64,000 nucleotides of DNA, from positions 6,013,501 through 6,077,500 of the forward strand of contig NZ_CP071139.1 of the NCBI RefSeq assembly GCF_017639205.1. The letters run 5' to 3'. The position numbers were made by a program, and so were the translations under genes. The DNA is from Streptomyces nojiriensis. GTDB taxonomy: Bacteria > Actinomycetota > Actinomycetes > Streptomycetales > Streptomycetaceae. Below, piece by piece: positions 1-9,223 of this stretch (positions are counted from its first letter, which is position 1; the number at the start of each line of letters is the position of its first letter). Below the pieces are notes generated by a model, which was not told the DNA's origin, made no database searches, and worked only from the letters and a program-made list of their open reading frames with translations.

Positions 1-443
<443 letters not shown>

Positions 444-447
<4 letters not shown>

Positions 448-1184
448 GCCTGGGCCGGGGTCTCCAGGGCGTACCCGACGCCGTGGACCGTACGGATCCG
501 CTCCGCCCCGATCTTGCGGCGCAGGGCCTTGATGTGGCTGTCGACGGTACGGGTCCCGGACGCGTCGGCCCAGTCCCACACCTCGGCCAGCAGCTGCTCC
601 CGGGAGAGCACCGCCCGCGGGGTCCCGGCCAGGCACACCAGCAGGTCGAACTCGGTGGGGGTCAGGTGTACGTCCTCGGTGTGCACCCGGACCCGGCGCT
701 GTGCGTGGTCGATCTCCAGATCGCCCAGGCGCAGGGTGGCCCCGCGCGGGGTGTGCGCGGCCATGGTGGCCCGCTCCACGCGCCGCAGCAGGACGTGGAC
801 CCGGGCGGCCAGCTCGCGCATCGAGAACGGCTTGGTCATGTAGTCGTCCGCGCCGACCCCGAGCCCGACGAGCAGGTCGGTCTCGTCGTCACGCGCCGTG
901 AGCATGAGGACCGGCACGGGCCGCTGCGCCTGGACCCGGCGGCAGACCTCCAGGCCGTCGAAGCCGGGCAGCATGATGTCGAGGACCAGCAGCTCCGGCA
1001 GCCAGCTCTCGGCCGCCGCGACGGCCGAGGGGCCGTCGCCGGCGGTCTGCACCTGGAAGCCCTCCGCGCGCAGGCGGGCCGCGATGGCCTCGGCGATGGT
1101 GTGGTCGTCCTCGACGACCAGCACACGCCGCTGGGCGCCCGGTGTCGCCGCGGCGCTCTGATGGGTGGTGTGTGTCTGTTCCAT
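444..1184 (-). CDS. OmpR/PhoB-family response regulator
   Basis: A 246-residue DNA-binding regulator partnered with the downstream kinase. The receiver domain (about residues 20-130) has the acidic pocket E25/D26/D27, the phospho-acceptor D69 in LVLDIMLPG, T96 and K118 (YMTKPF). The C-terminal winged helix (about 150-242) ends in the usual VRTVHGVGYAL-type wing. Start and stop are clear, and the stop overlaps the kinase start. The upstream gap to the GH3 gene (about 165 bp) contains that gene's terminator, so this is probably the first gene of its own operon. Its regulon cannot be inferred from the sequence. Confidence 0.93.
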
Positions 1185-1302
1185 GTCCGCCCCTGAAGAT
1201 CCCGCGTGAATGGGAGGCAGCGTAGAGGAGGCGTCGGCCTGCGGCTACGTGGGGTTCGGACATGGCATATGTACGGGACCACAGTAAGCGGAATATGTGA
1301 TA

Positions 1303-1337
1303 CCGGGTGCCGGTCCCCCCACGGGACCGGCACCCGG
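1303..1337 (-). terminator. Strong hairpin after the GH3 gene
   Basis: Perfect 15-bp stem (1303-1317 with 1323-1337) and a 5-nt loop, placed 14 bp beyond the stop of the minus-strand GH3 gene and before the regulator operon. No long T-run follows, as is common in Streptomyces terminators. Confidence 0.75.
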
Positions 1338-1350
1338 CGGGCGAGACCGG

Positions 1351-3198
1351 TCAGGTGCCTCGCCGTTCCTGGCCTCCGAGCGGCTCCTGGGAAGGGGCCC
1401 GGAGGGTGCTCGGGGGGTGCTCGGGCGTTGCCCGGGGCCGCTGGAGGGGCAGCCCGTGGCCGTGCGGGAAGACCGGGTCGAGCGTGTCGTTCGGCACATC
1501 CGGACGGGAGGCCTCGACGGCCTTCATCGAACGCGGGAGCTCGAAGGGGAGGCGGCCCTCGGGGGCGGCGCGCCCGAAGGCGACGTCCAGCAGCGCGGCG
1601 TCGCAGGCCCCGTAGTCGGCGACCAGGGCCGCCGCGCGCTCGGCGATCTCCGGGATGACGGCGGCCCGCTCCAGGTTGATGCAGACCAGGGTCGGGACCC
1701 GGTCCAGGAGAGCCAGGATCTCCGCGAGCTCGGGCTCGGGGAAGGCCAGTGAACCCGAGTGGAAGTAGGACTCGAAAATGTTCTCCCGCGGCTCGTACGG
1801 GGTACGCAGCCGCAGTACGGCGAGATCCGCGTCCGCCGGGTCGCCGACGACCTCGCCGTACCCGGCGGCGACGGCCGCGTCCACGTTCCGCACGTACAGC
1901 TTCGGCCCCGCGGTGAGCGGGAGCAGCCCGTCCGGGTTGGTCAGGACGGTGAGGGAGCGGCGCTGGGCCGCGGCCCCCAGGGCCGTGAAGTCGGACCGGC
2001 CGACGATCTCGGCCGCCGCGTCCGGGTCCACGTACGGGTCCTCGAACAGGCCGAGCGTGAACTTCTCCCGCAGCAGGCGGCGTACCGACTCGTCGATCCG
2101 GGACTCCGCGACGCGGCCCGAGCGGACCAGCTCCACGATCACCTCGGGGCACTGCTCGCCGCCGAACTGGTCGCAGCCGGCCTCCAGGCCGCGCGCCGCC
2201 CGCTCGGCCACGCTCAGGTGCTCCAGGCCCCAGGCGCGCGCCGGGTGCACCTGCCCGAAGATCGTCGCGTCGTTGAGCAGCCCCCAGTCGGCGCAGACGA
2301 TGCCGTCGAAGCCGAGCTCCTCGCGGAGCAGGCCGGTGACCACGTCCTTGTTGAAGCCGAAGCCGACCTCCTCCCAGTCCGTGCCGATCGGCTGGCCGTA
2401 GTACGGCATCATCTGCGCGCATCCGGCGGCGATCGCGGCCCTGAACGGCTCCAGGTGGTGCTCGCGCATGCCGCCCGGGTAGACCTGCTCCTTGCCGTGC
2501 GCGAAGTGCGGGTCCTCGCCGTTTTTCTGCGGGCCGCCGCCGGGGAAGTGCTTGACCATCGCGGACACCGACCCGGGGCCGAGGGCCGGGCCCTGCAGGC
2601 CCCGTACGTACGCCGCCACGAGCTCGCCCGTCAGCCGGGCGTCGGAGCCGAAGGTGCCGGACTGGCGGGCCCAGCGGGGCTCGCTGGCCAGGTCGATCTG
2701 CGGGTGCAGGGCGACGCGGAAGCCGACGGCGAGGTACTCGCGGCGGACGGTGTCGGCGAAGCGGTGGACCAGCTCGGGGTCGCCGATGGCGGCCAGGCCC
2801 AGGGCCTCCGGCCAGGCGGAGAAGGCGCCGGAGTTGAAGGAGGCGCCGATGTTGTCGGTGAAGGTGTGCCGCGGGTCGGTGGAGAGGGTGACCGGGATGC
2901 CGAGGCGGGTGGCCGCGGCCATCTCCTGGACGGCGTTCTGCCACCGGGCCATCTCGCGGGGCCCGTAGGTGCCGAGCAGGTTGAAGTGGGTGAGGAAGCG
3001 GTCCTCGATCAGCTCGGGCGTGGTGAAGGGGAGCATCGAGCCGTCGGTCTCGGTGACCGGGGTGCCGTCCGCGTTCATCATCAGCATCGAGTGGAAGAGC
3101 TGGCCGGCCTTCTCCTCCAGGGTCATCCGGGAGAGCAGGTCCTCCACGCGGCGGCCCACGGGCAGTGCTGCGTCTTTGTAATCGGGCGTCGCGTTCAT
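1351..3198 (-). CDS. Glycoside hydrolase family 3 (beta-glucosidase/N-acetylglucosaminidase type)
   Basis: A 615-residue enzyme. The N-terminal (beta/alpha)8 domain carries the GH3 signatures VKHFPG and GFDGIVCADW, where the Asp at about residue 304 is the expected nucleophile. A smaller alpha/beta sandwich domain follows from about residue 430. No signal peptide is visible, so it is probably cytoplasmic and acts on imported oligosaccharides. The reading frame opens upstream to 3297, but ATG 3198 is preceded by CCAGGAG at good spacing, and the homologous part (YKDAALPVGRRVEDLLSRM) begins there. It is divergent to a TetR gene 142 bp away, which likely controls it. The exact substrate is not resolvable by eye. 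Confidence 0.9.
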   Translation of the reverse strand: MNATPDYKDAALPVGRRVEDLLSRMTLEEKAGQLFHSMLMMNADGTPVTETDGSMLPFTTPELIEDRFLTHFNLLGTYGPREMARWQNAVQEMAAATRLGIPVTLSTDPRHTFTDNIGASFNSGAFSAWPEALGLAAIGDPELVHRFADTVRREYLAVGFRVALHPQIDLASEPRWARQSGTFGSDARLTGELVAAYVRGLQGPALGPGSVSAMVKHFPGGGPQKNGEDPHFAHGKEQVYPGGMREHHLEPFRAAIAAGCAQMMPYYGQPIGTDWEEVGFGFNKDVVTGLLREELGFDGIVCADWGLLNDATIFGQVHPARAWGLEHLSVAERAARGLEAGCDQFGGEQCPEVIVELVRSGRVAESRIDESVRRLLREKFTLGLFEDPYVDPDAAAEIVGRSDFTALGAAAQRRSLTVLTNPDGLLPLTAGPKLYVRNVDAAVAAGYGEVVGDPADADLAVLRLRTPYEPRENIFESYFHSGSLAFPEPELAEILALLDRVPTLVCINLERAAVIPEIAERAAALVADYGACDAALLDVAFGRAAPEGRLPFELPRSMKAVEASRPDVPNDTLDPVFPHGHGLPLQRPRATPEHPPSTLRAPSQEPLGGQERRGT

Positions 3199-3253
3199 GG
3201 CGGGGCTCCTGGAGCACGGGACCGGGCGGATCGGCACGGTCACGGTAGAGCCG

Positions 3254-3277
3254 AAAACCGCGTACCTGCTAGGTTTT
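3254..3277. promoter_or_regulatory. Candidate TetR operator in the divergent GH3/tetR gap
   Basis: An inverted repeat AAAACC-N12-GGTTTT with a nested ACCT-gct-AGGT lies in the gap between the two divergent starts. Position and symmetry suit autoregulation and control of the GH3 gene by the TetR protein. This is inference from symmetry only. Confidence 0.4.
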
Positions 3278-3340
3278 TGAAAAGTGAGCCGGGTCACACG
3301 CCCCGGGCGGCCGGAAAGGGCTGCGGCTTAGGGTGTCCGC

Positions 3341-3991
3341 ATGGCACAGGACACGGGGCGGACGGCCTCGAAGACCTCGAAGGGCTCGGCCCGGGGGACC
3401 TACGCGGTGGGCGACGCCCGGCGGCAGAAGATCCTCGACACGGCCGTCGAGCACTTCGCGCAGTGGGGCTTCAACGCGTCCTCGCTGGCCCGCATCGCCG
3501 CCGACTGCGGCATCACCCAGGGCGGACTGCTGCACCACTTCCGCGGCAAGGAGGACCTGCTGCTCTCGGTCCTCGCCCAGAGCGAGCGGCACGACGTGGA
3601 CCGCCTGTTCAGCGAGCCCGCCGAGTCGGTCGCCGCCCACTTCGCCACCGTCGTGGGGCTCGCCGCAGACAACGAGCGGCGGCCCGGCATCGTCCGGATG
3701 TTCAACACCCTGGTCGGCGAGTCCGGCAACCCGGAGCACCCGGCACACGCGTACTTCACCCAGCGCTACGCCCGGGTGCTCGGCTACACCGTCGACCTGC
3801 TGGAGGCGGGCGTCGCCCGCGGCGAACTGCGCCCGGACACCGACTGCGAGGCCGTCGGCCGGGAGATCCTCGCCGTCATGGACGGCCTGCAGATCCAGTG
3901 GGTGCTGGCCCCCGGAAGCGTGGACATGCCGGCCCGGCTGCGCGGATTCCTGGACCGGCTGCTGCGGGAGATCGCGGCCACGCCGGCCTAG
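3341..3991 (+). CDS. TetR-family regulator
   Basis: 216 residues. A basic N-terminal tail (about 25 residues) is followed by a TetR helix-turn-helix (QKILDTAVEHFAQWGFNASS ... CGITQGGLLHHFRGKEDLL, about residues 29-75) and a helical ligand-binding C-terminus. It is divergent from the GH3 gene and is most simply its repressor, with a sugar or glycoside as possible inducer (inference). The stop codon TAG lies inside a CTAG that is also the left edge of the MITE-like element, so the insertion left the reading frame intact. Confidence 0.92.
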   Translation: MAQDTGRTASKTSKGSARGTYAVGDARRQKILDTAVEHFAQWGFNASSLARIAADCGITQGGLLHHFRGKEDLLLSVLAQSERHDVDRLFSEPAESVAAHFATVVGLAADNERRPGIVRMFNTLVGESGNPEHPAHAYFTQRYARVLGYTVDLLEAGVARGELRPDTDCEAVGREILAVMDGLQIQWVLAPGSVDMPARLRGFLDRLLREIAATPA

Positions 3992-4190
3992 GCCGTCTCT
4001 TTCGGATCTTGTCGGCCGAGCCCGCGGCGTCCGGTGCCATGGGGCCTCCCCAGGCCCGCCAGGGCCGAGGGGAAGCATGGCAAGGCGGAGGAGCGCACCG
4101 TGTACTGGACGTACTCGGGCGCCCCGACAACGCGGCCGGGTGCGGTGCCGGGCGTCGCGGGCCCGGCAAGATCCGGAAGAGACGGCCTAG
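3988..4190. mobile_element. MITE-like element, copy 1
   Basis: About 200 bp with terminal inverted repeats of about 21 bp (one mismatch) beginning ggccgtctct, flanked on both sides by CTAG. The interior has no gene. A second copy, inverted and roughly 90% identical by eye, sits at 27,904-28,107. With no transposase of its own it looks like a non-autonomous miniature element. The left CTAG contains the TAG stop of the tetR gene. The right CTAG is the target site of the IS481-family element that follows. Confidence 0.75.
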
Positions 4191-5140
4191 GTGTGTTGTT
4201 CGGACAGGTTGGTGCCGCGGCTGGCGGGTGTTTGGCCTGCGATGCCGGTGTGGGGTCGGTGGTAGTTGTACCAGTGCAGCCAGTCGGTAAACGCTTCCAT
4301 GCGCTCGTGGTCTGAGGTGTAGGGCTGCCGGTAGGCCCATTCGTCGAGCAGGGTGCGGTGGAAGCGTTCGACCTTGCCGTTGGTCTGTGGACGCCAGGGC
4401 CGAGTCCGCCTGGGGCTGATCCCCAGGTCACGACAAGTATCGCGCCAGGTGTTCTTGCTGTAGGCCCAGGCGTTGTCGGTCAGGACCCGCTCGACGGTGA
4501 TGCCCAGGGAGGCGAACCAGGCGGTCGCCCGCTGCAGGAACGCGGCGCAGGTGGGGGCGGTCTCGTCGGGCAGGTCTTCTGTGTAGGCGAGGCGGGTGTG
4601 GTCGTCGAGCGCGGTGTGTAGGTAGGCCCAGCCGGTACCGGTCTTGTTGCGGCGTCCTTCGGCTCTGCCGAGGGTCTTGTGGCCGCCGCCGTCGGGGATC
4701 CGGCCGAGTTTCTTGACGTCGATGTGGACGAGTTCGCCGGGGCGGGCGCGTTCGTAGCGGCGGATGGGTTCGCCGGTGGCCCGGTCGAGTGCGGCCAGTG
4801 GTGGCTGGCCGTGACGGATCAGGATGCGGTGGGCGGTCGAGGGTGTGATGCCGCAGCGCGCGGCGAGCCGTAGCGGCCCGATCCGGTGTTCACGCCGCAG
4901 ACGCAGTACCTGGTCTTCCACCTCGGCCGGTGTTCGGCGCGGCTGGTGGTGCGGTCGGCTGGAGCGGTCACTCATTCCGGCGATGCCCAGCTGCCGGTAG
5001 CGGGTGGCCCAGCGGGCGGCGGTGGTGTGGCTGACCTGGAAACGTTCCGCTGCCCGCCGCAGCGGCCAGCCGTCGTCCACGACACAGCGGGCCAGGCGCA
5101 GTCGCCCGGTCTCGGTCAGCGGGGCGTTACGGTGGGGCAC
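4187..5140 (-). CDS. IS481-family transposase
   Basis: 317 residues. An N-terminal helix-turn-helix region (begins VPHRNAPLTETGRLRL) and a second HTH (CGITPSTAHRILIRHG) precede the DDE catalytic core: D in VHIDVKKLG, D in LTDNAWAY, E in NGKVERFHRTL. GTG 5140 is chosen because GAGGAGG lies 5 nt upstream and family members start at this residue. The upstream ATG (5203) lacks such support. The stop codon TAG (4187-4189) is supplied by the CTAG target duplication, not by the element. The gene appears intact. Confidence 0.92.
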   Translation of the reverse strand: MPHRNAPLTETGRLRLARCVVDDGWPLRRAAERFQVSHTTAARWATRYRQLGIAGMSDRSSRPHHQPRRTPAEVEDQVLRLRREHRIGPLRLAARCGITPSTAHRILIRHGQPPLAALDRATGEPIRRYERARPGELVHIDVKKLGRIPDGGGHKTLGRAEGRRNKTGTGWAYLHTALDDHTRLAYTEDLPDETAPTCAAFLQRATAWFASLGITVERVLTDNAWAYSKNTWRDTCRDLGISPRRTRPWRPQTNGKVERFHRTLLDEWAYRQPYTSDHERMEAFTDWLHWYNYHRPHTGIAGQTPASRGTNLSEQHT

Positions 5141-5253
5141 GAGGGCCTCCTCGGATCGGTGCAGATGTCGCAATCCACACCGAACCCGGAGGCCCTCACC
5201 CATTTCAAGTACCCAGCACGCGTGTCACCAACGTCCCGGGACAACACACCTAG
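4187..5253. mobile_element. IS481-family insertion sequence, complete
   Basis: The element body is 4191-5249 (1059 bp). Its ends are imperfect inverted repeats beginning GTGTGTTGT and ending GTTGGTG inward, flanked by a 4-bp target duplication CTAG (4187-4190 and 5250-5253). Insertion of IS481-type elements at CTAG is established for Bordetella IS481. It is inserted at the right end of the MITE-like element. Confidence 0.88.
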
Positions 5254-5277
5254 GCCGAAAGAGACGGCCCGGACGGC
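5254..5277. repeat. 24-bp remnant resembling a MITE terminus
   Basis: Between the right CTAG of the insertion sequence and a third CTAG (5278-5281) lies ccgaaagagacggcc, matching the end of the MITE-like repeat, plus a few bases. It may be the stub of a second, mostly deleted copy. The third CTAG carries the TAG stop of the minus-strand lipoprotein gene. Confidence 0.5.
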
Positions 5278-5847
5278 CTAGCCGCCGGTGAACGGGGGCA
5301 GCGCGTCCAGCACCTTCGTCAGGGCCTCCGGCAGGGACCCCTGGTCGCCGGCCACCTCGTGGCCGTCGTGCACGAAGACGTAGGAGAACCCGTCGTAGAT
5401 CGTGGGACCGCCGGTCGCGACCCGGGGCAGCCGGGCGAAATCGGCCTCCCGCAAGGCGGTGCTCAGGCGGGCGAGCTCCGCCCCGGACAGCTTGCCCGTG
5501 CCCGTCGGCTTCGCCTCGGCGTCCAGCCGGGTGAAGGAGCCGTCGCCTTTGACGACGAGGGTGTGGGTCCGCCCGGCGAAGCCGCCGGTCCGGGTGACCC
5601 GGACCAGGGTCTCGCCGGGGGCGGGGACCTGACCGGCCGTGGGGCTCGCGGTCGGGCCGGCCGTCGCGTCCGTGCTCGGGCCCGTACTCGCGCCCGTGCT
5701 CGGGTCCGCGGACGCGCTCGCGCTCGTGCCCGGCTCCGTGGAGGGCTTCGGGGCCGGGTCGTCGCCGCCCCCGGGCCCCGAGGGCCCGCAGCCCGCCAGG
5801 ACCACCGTGCTCAGCACCGCCACCGCAACCGCTCGTAACGTGCGCAC
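5278..5847 (-). CDS. Secreted lipoprotein, unknown function
   Basis: 189 residues. The signal peptide ends in the lipobox LAGC (about residues 17-20). A long Ser/Thr/Pro/Ala linker of low complexity follows (repeats of the type TGPSTDA), then a compact C-terminal domain of about 105 residues with alternating strands (VRVTRTGGFAGRTHTLVV). Start GTG 5847 is preferred over the far upstream start because a GGAGG lies just upstream and the signal peptide begins there. The start is only 36 bp from the divergent glycosyltransferase start. Membrane-anchored outside the cell; no function assigned. Confidence 0.82.
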   Translation of the reverse strand: MRTLRAVAVAVLSTVVLAGCGPSGPGGGDDPAPKPSTEPGTSASASADPSTGASTGPSTDATAGPTASPTAGQVPAPGETLVRVTRTGGFAGRTHTLVVKGDGSFTRLDAEAKPTGTGKLSGAELARLSTALREADFARLPRVATGGPTIYDGFSYVFVHDGHEVAGDQGSLPEALTKVLDALPPFTGG

Positions 5848-5883
5848 ACCCACCTCCGCCGGGACTCGTGCCCAACCCCGAGT

Positions 5884-7278
5884 ATGGAGTCCGCACACCC
5901 GTTGCGACACCCGTCCCGACCGCACGCGGAGGCCGACATCAGCCGGATCGCCCCCTGGCGCCTGCTCCCGCCGCTGCTGGCCGTGCTCCTCGGCCTGTGG
6001 GACCTGGAGCGGGGCGGCAGCATGTGGCGCGACGAGTCCGTCACCTGGCAGGTGGCCCACCGGCCGCTCGGCGGGATCGTGGAGCTGCTGGGCCGGGTCG
6101 ACGCCGTGCACGGCCTGCACTACGTGCTCATGCACGGGGTGTTCCAGGTGTGGGAGGGCGGCCTGTGGGCGCTGCGGCTGCCCTCCGTGGCCGCCACCGC
6201 CCTCGCGGCCGCCGGGGTGGCCGCCGTCGCCCACCGGCTCGCGGGGGAGCGGGCCGCGCTGCTCGCGGGCTGTGCGTACGCCGTACTGCCCCCCGTACAG
6301 ATGTACGCCCAGGAGGGGCGCTCGTACGCCCTGGTCGCGGCCGCCGTGGTGTGGGCGACGTACCTGATGCTGCGCGAGCGGTGGCCGGCCTACACGGTGG
6401 TGCTGCTGATCGGCTGCTGGCTGCACGAGTTCGCCGCGCTCGCCCTGCTCGCCCACGCCTTCACCGCGTGGCGTTCGCGCGGCTGGCGCCGGAGTGCCGC
6501 CGTCCTGGTGGTCCTGCTGCTGCCGCTGGCCGTGGTGAGCGCCCGGCAGGCCGAGCAGCAGCTCGGCTGGCTCGGGCGGCCGAGCTGGCAGGACTGGGTG
6601 GCGTACGGGGTGGTGGGCACAGCGTCCCTGCTCCTCGCGCGGGGCGCTCCGCCCGACCTCGTACGGGTGGCGCTCCCGCTCGTCCTGCTGCCGCCCGGGG
6701 TGCTGATGGTGATCTCACTGTTCAACCCCTGGTACGTCGACCGGTACGTGATCTACGCGCTGGCCGGGCTCGCCCTGCTGGCGGGGGTCCGGCTCGCGCA
6801 GGCCCGCGGGTGGTGGCCGTGGCTGCTGGCGGGCGCGCTCCTGGTGCCCTTCGGCATCTGGTCGGTGTGGCTGCGTACCCCGGAGAGCCGCAAGGACGAC
6901 GTGCTCGCGGTGGCCGCAGCGGTCCGGGAGCGGGCCCGGCCGGGAGACGCGGTGCTGTTCACGCCCTCGCGCAGGCGCGAGTGGCTGCTGTCATCGCCCG
7001 GGCTGTACGCGGAACTTCGCGACGTGGCCCTGGACCGCACCCCGGCGGCCTCGCACAGCCTCCAGGGCACCGAGCTGCCCCCGGACCGGATCCGGTCGGC
7101 CCTGCTGGCCTCGCCCCGGGTGATCGTGCTGCTGGACCCGGCCGGTCAGCCGCTGGACGCGTACCCGCGGGAGGCGGTCAAGCGGGAGGAGCTGGCCGCC
7201 CACTTCGACCTGTGCTCGATGACCGGGGTGCGCGGCGCCCGGGTGGCGGTCTACGCCCGGCCGGGCGGCTGCGGCTGA
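5884..7278 (+). CDS. GT-C type membrane glycosyltransferase (family 39-like)
   Basis: 464 residues with about 9-10 hydrophobic helices. It opens with a short cytoplasmic N-terminus, then a first helix and the loop MWRDESVTW, which carries the acidic DE motif expected after the first helix in GT-C enzymes. A roughly 120-residue soluble tail follows from about residue 340. Enzymes of this class move a sugar from a polyprenyl-phosphate donor onto protein or cell-envelope acceptors on the outer face of the membrane. Donor and acceptor are not determinable here. It is divergent from a lipoprotein gene, which could be unrelated. Confidence 0.8.
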   Translation: MESAHPLRHPSRPHAEADISRIAPWRLLPPLLAVLLGLWDLERGGSMWRDESVTWQVAHRPLGGIVELLGRVDAVHGLHYVLMHGVFQVWEGGLWALRLPSVAATALAAAGVAAVAHRLAGERAALLAGCAYAVLPPVQMYAQEGRSYALVAAAVVWATYLMLRERWPAYTVVLLIGCWLHEFAALALLAHAFTAWRSRGWRRSAAVLVVLLLPLAVVSARQAEQQLGWLGRPSWQDWVAYGVVGTASLLLARGAPPDLVRVALPLVLLPPGVLMVISLFNPWYVDRYVIYALAGLALLAGVRLAQARGWWPWLLAGALLVPFGIWSVWLRTPESRKDDVLAVAAAVRERARPGDAVLFTPSRRREWLLSSPGLYAELRDVALDRTPAASHSLQGTELPPDRIRSALLASPRVIVLLDPAGQPLDAYPREAVKREELAAHFDLCSMTGVRGARVAVYARPGGCG

Positions 7279-7350
7279 CCCCGGGCGGGGAGCCGGTGCG
7301 GGCCGCGTCGCAGGATGGGGCGACACGTGTCGTACAGCCGGAGGTGCCGC

Positions 7351-8250
7351 ATGACCCAGCCCCAGGACGCCGCGTCCCAAGCACGGCCCGAAGCGCGGCC
7401 CGGGCCCCTTCCCGGACCGCTCGTCGGGGTGGACTGGCTCGCCCGGCGGCTGGGTGCCCCCGGCCTGGTCCTCTTCGACGCCTCCGTCGGCGCCCACCGC
7501 GCCGCGGCCCGGCGGATTCCGGGCGCCCGCCCCTTCGACCTCGACGGCCCCCTGTCCGACCACTCCGCGCCCGCCCCGCACACCATGCCCGGGGCCCCGG
7601 AGTTCACCGAGGCGATGCGCGCCCTCGGCGTAGAGGACACGGACACCGTCGTCGTCTACGACGGCGCCGGCGTCTACTCCAGCGCCCGCGCCTGGTGGAT
7701 GCTGCGCGCCATGGGCTTCGACCGGGCCGCCGTCCTCGACGGGGGACTGCCCGCCTGGACCGCAGCCGGCCTGCCGGTCTCGGACACCGGCCCGTCGTAC
7801 GAGGGGCCGCGCGGCTCCTTCACCGCCCGGCCCCGGGCGGGGCTGCTGGTCGACGGCGCCACCGTCGCGAGGGCCCTGGCCGACCCGGCCGCGGCCGTCC
7901 TCGACGCCCGCACGCGGGAACGCTTCGCCGGTACCGCCCCCGAACCCCGCCCGGGCCTGCGCGGCGGCCACATGCCCGGCGCGGTCAACCTGCCGTTCGC
8001 CGAACTCCAGGACCCGAGCGGCCTGATGCGGCCGGCCGGGGAACTGCGCGCGGCCTTCCGGGCGCTGACGGGGGATCGGGAACGGCTCTACCTCAGCTGC
8101 GGATCCGGGGTGACCGCCTGCGTACTGGCCCTCGGCGCCGACCTCGCCGGGTACGAGGAGATCGCGGTGTACGACGGCTCCTGGAGCGAGTGGGGCATGC
8201 CCGGCACGCCCGCCAGGCCCTCGGAGTTCCCCGTGACCACCGGCCCGTGA
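7351..8250 (+). CDS. Tandem-rhodanese sulfurtransferase (thiosulfate / 3-mercaptopyruvate type)
   Basis: 299 residues with two rhodanese domains. The first (about 25-150) is catalytically inactive; the second (about 165-290) carries the active Cys in LSCGSGVTAC. The CGSGVTAC loop favours 3-mercaptopyruvate or thiosulfate sulfurtransferase activity. ATG 7351 follows GGAGGT by about 6 nt, so the upstream in-frame ATG at 7315 is rejected. The 3' end contains a perfect direct duplication of 14 bases (gtgaccaccggccc) that just spans the stop codon. Confidence 0.9.
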   Translation: MTQPQDAASQARPEARPGPLPGPLVGVDWLARRLGAPGLVLFDASVGAHRAAARRIPGARPFDLDGPLSDHSAPAPHTMPGAPEFTEAMRALGVEDTDTVVVYDGAGVYSSARAWWMLRAMGFDRAAVLDGGLPAWTAAGLPVSDTGPSYEGPRGSFTARPRAGLLVDGATVARALADPAAAVLDARTRERFAGTAPEPRPGLRGGHMPGAVNLPFAELQDPSGLMRPAGELRAAFRALTGDRERLYLSCGSGVTACVLALGADLAGYEEIAVYDGSWSEWGMPGTPARPSEFPVTTGP

Positions 8251-8361
8251 CCACCGGCCCGTGACGGCCGGGGGGACGGGGCACGACGGGGGTTAGCCCC
8301 ACCCCGGGTTCGGGTACGAGCCCCATCGGCCCGGGGCGCGCTCCCGAACCAGAATCGGGCC

Positions 8362-9129
8362 ATGACCTCTCACGCCACCTCCACCCGCACGGCCCGCACC
8401 GCGATCGCCGCCCTCGGCGCCGGCCTCCTCCTGGCCGGCTGCTCCTTTTCGGGCGGCGCCTTCGCGGACGGTGCCTACAAGACGGCGGCCGCCGATGCCG
8501 CGGTCACCGAGGCGGTCGGGGCGGTGAAGGTGACGGGGGCCCGGTCCGGCTCGATCGCCGTCACCCCCGGGACCGGTCCCGGAGTCACGGTCCACCGCAC
8601 CGTCCACTACCGCGGGGACACCGTCCCGGCGACCGGCCAGAAGGTCACCGGGGGCGTACTGACCTTCAGCGACAGCTGCTCCGGCAACTGCTACATCGAC
8701 TACCGGCTGGAGGTTCCGGCCGCGGCCACGGTCGAGCTGGAGAGCTCCAGCGGCGCCATCACGGTGACGGGGGTGGCGGGGGCCGAGGTGGAGGCCGACT
8801 CCGGGACGGTCACGGCCGACCGGATCGGCGGCCCGCTGAAGGTCCGCACCTCCTCGGGCGAGATCACCGCCACCGGCCTGTCCGGCCCGAGCGCCGACAT
8901 CCGCTCGTCCTCGGGCGACGCCCGCCTGGACTTCGCGAAGGCCCCGGCATCGGTGCTCGCCGAGACCAGCTCGGGCGACGTCGCCCTGAAGGTCCCGCAG
9001 GCCCCGTACCGCATCAAGGTCTCCACCGACTCCGGCGCCCGCGACGTCACCCTTCCCGACGAGGCCTCCGCGCCCTCCCGCGTCTCGGTGCAGACCACTT
9101 CGGGCAACATCCGCGTCTCCGCGGTCTGA
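8362..9129 (+). CDS. DUF4097-family lipoprotein
   Basis: 255 residues. Signal peptide with lipobox LAGC at about residues 23-26, then a repetitive right-handed beta structure typical of DUF4097: recurring TSSG / SSSG turns (SSSGAITV, TSSGEITA, SSSGDARL, TSSGDVAL, TTSGNIRV) at spacings of roughly 20-30 residues. Likely anchored on the outer membrane face as a passive beta-solenoid; the biochemical role of the family is unknown. It lies just upstream of lon but is separated by its own spacer and the HAIR operator. Confidence 0.85.
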   Translation: MTSHATSTRTARTAIAALGAGLLLAGCSFSGGAFADGAYKTAAADAAVTEAVGAVKVTGARSGSIAVTPGTGPGVTVHRTVHYRGDTVPATGQKVTGGVLTFSDSCSGNCYIDYRLEVPAAATVELESSSGAITVTGVAGAEVEADSGTVTADRIGGPLKVRTSSGEITATGLSGPSADIRSSSGDARLDFAKAPASVLAETSSGDVALKVPQAPYRIKVSTDSGARDVTLPDEASAPSRVSVQTTSGNIRVSAV

Positions 9130-9181
9130 CGCGTTCGCCCCGGGCGAACGGGCCTTGGGGAACAACAGGAGGCGCACATGC

Positions 9182-9202
9182 ATTGAGTCGGCAGAGCTCA
9201 AC
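9182..9202 (+). promoter_or_regulatory. HAIR operator for the heat-shock repressor HspR
   Basis: ATTGAGT-N7-GCTCAAC matches the HspR recognition element CTTGAGT-N7-ACTCAAG at 11 of 14 fixed positions. It lies 22 bp before the lon start. HspR control of lon is established in Streptomyces. Confidence 0.75.
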
Positions 9203-9223
9203 TTCACTGCCGGAGGGAAGATC

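Noticed and set aside
836..3217. 793-residue open frame antisense to and overlapping the GH3 and regulator genes
   Set aside because: It is a GC-rich shadow frame of Arg/Pro/Gly composition without any domain, spanning two well-supported genes and a terminator.
5848..6456. N-terminal extension of the lipoprotein frame
   Set aside because: It is antisense to the glycosyltransferase; the signal peptide and ribosome-binding site place the start at 5847.
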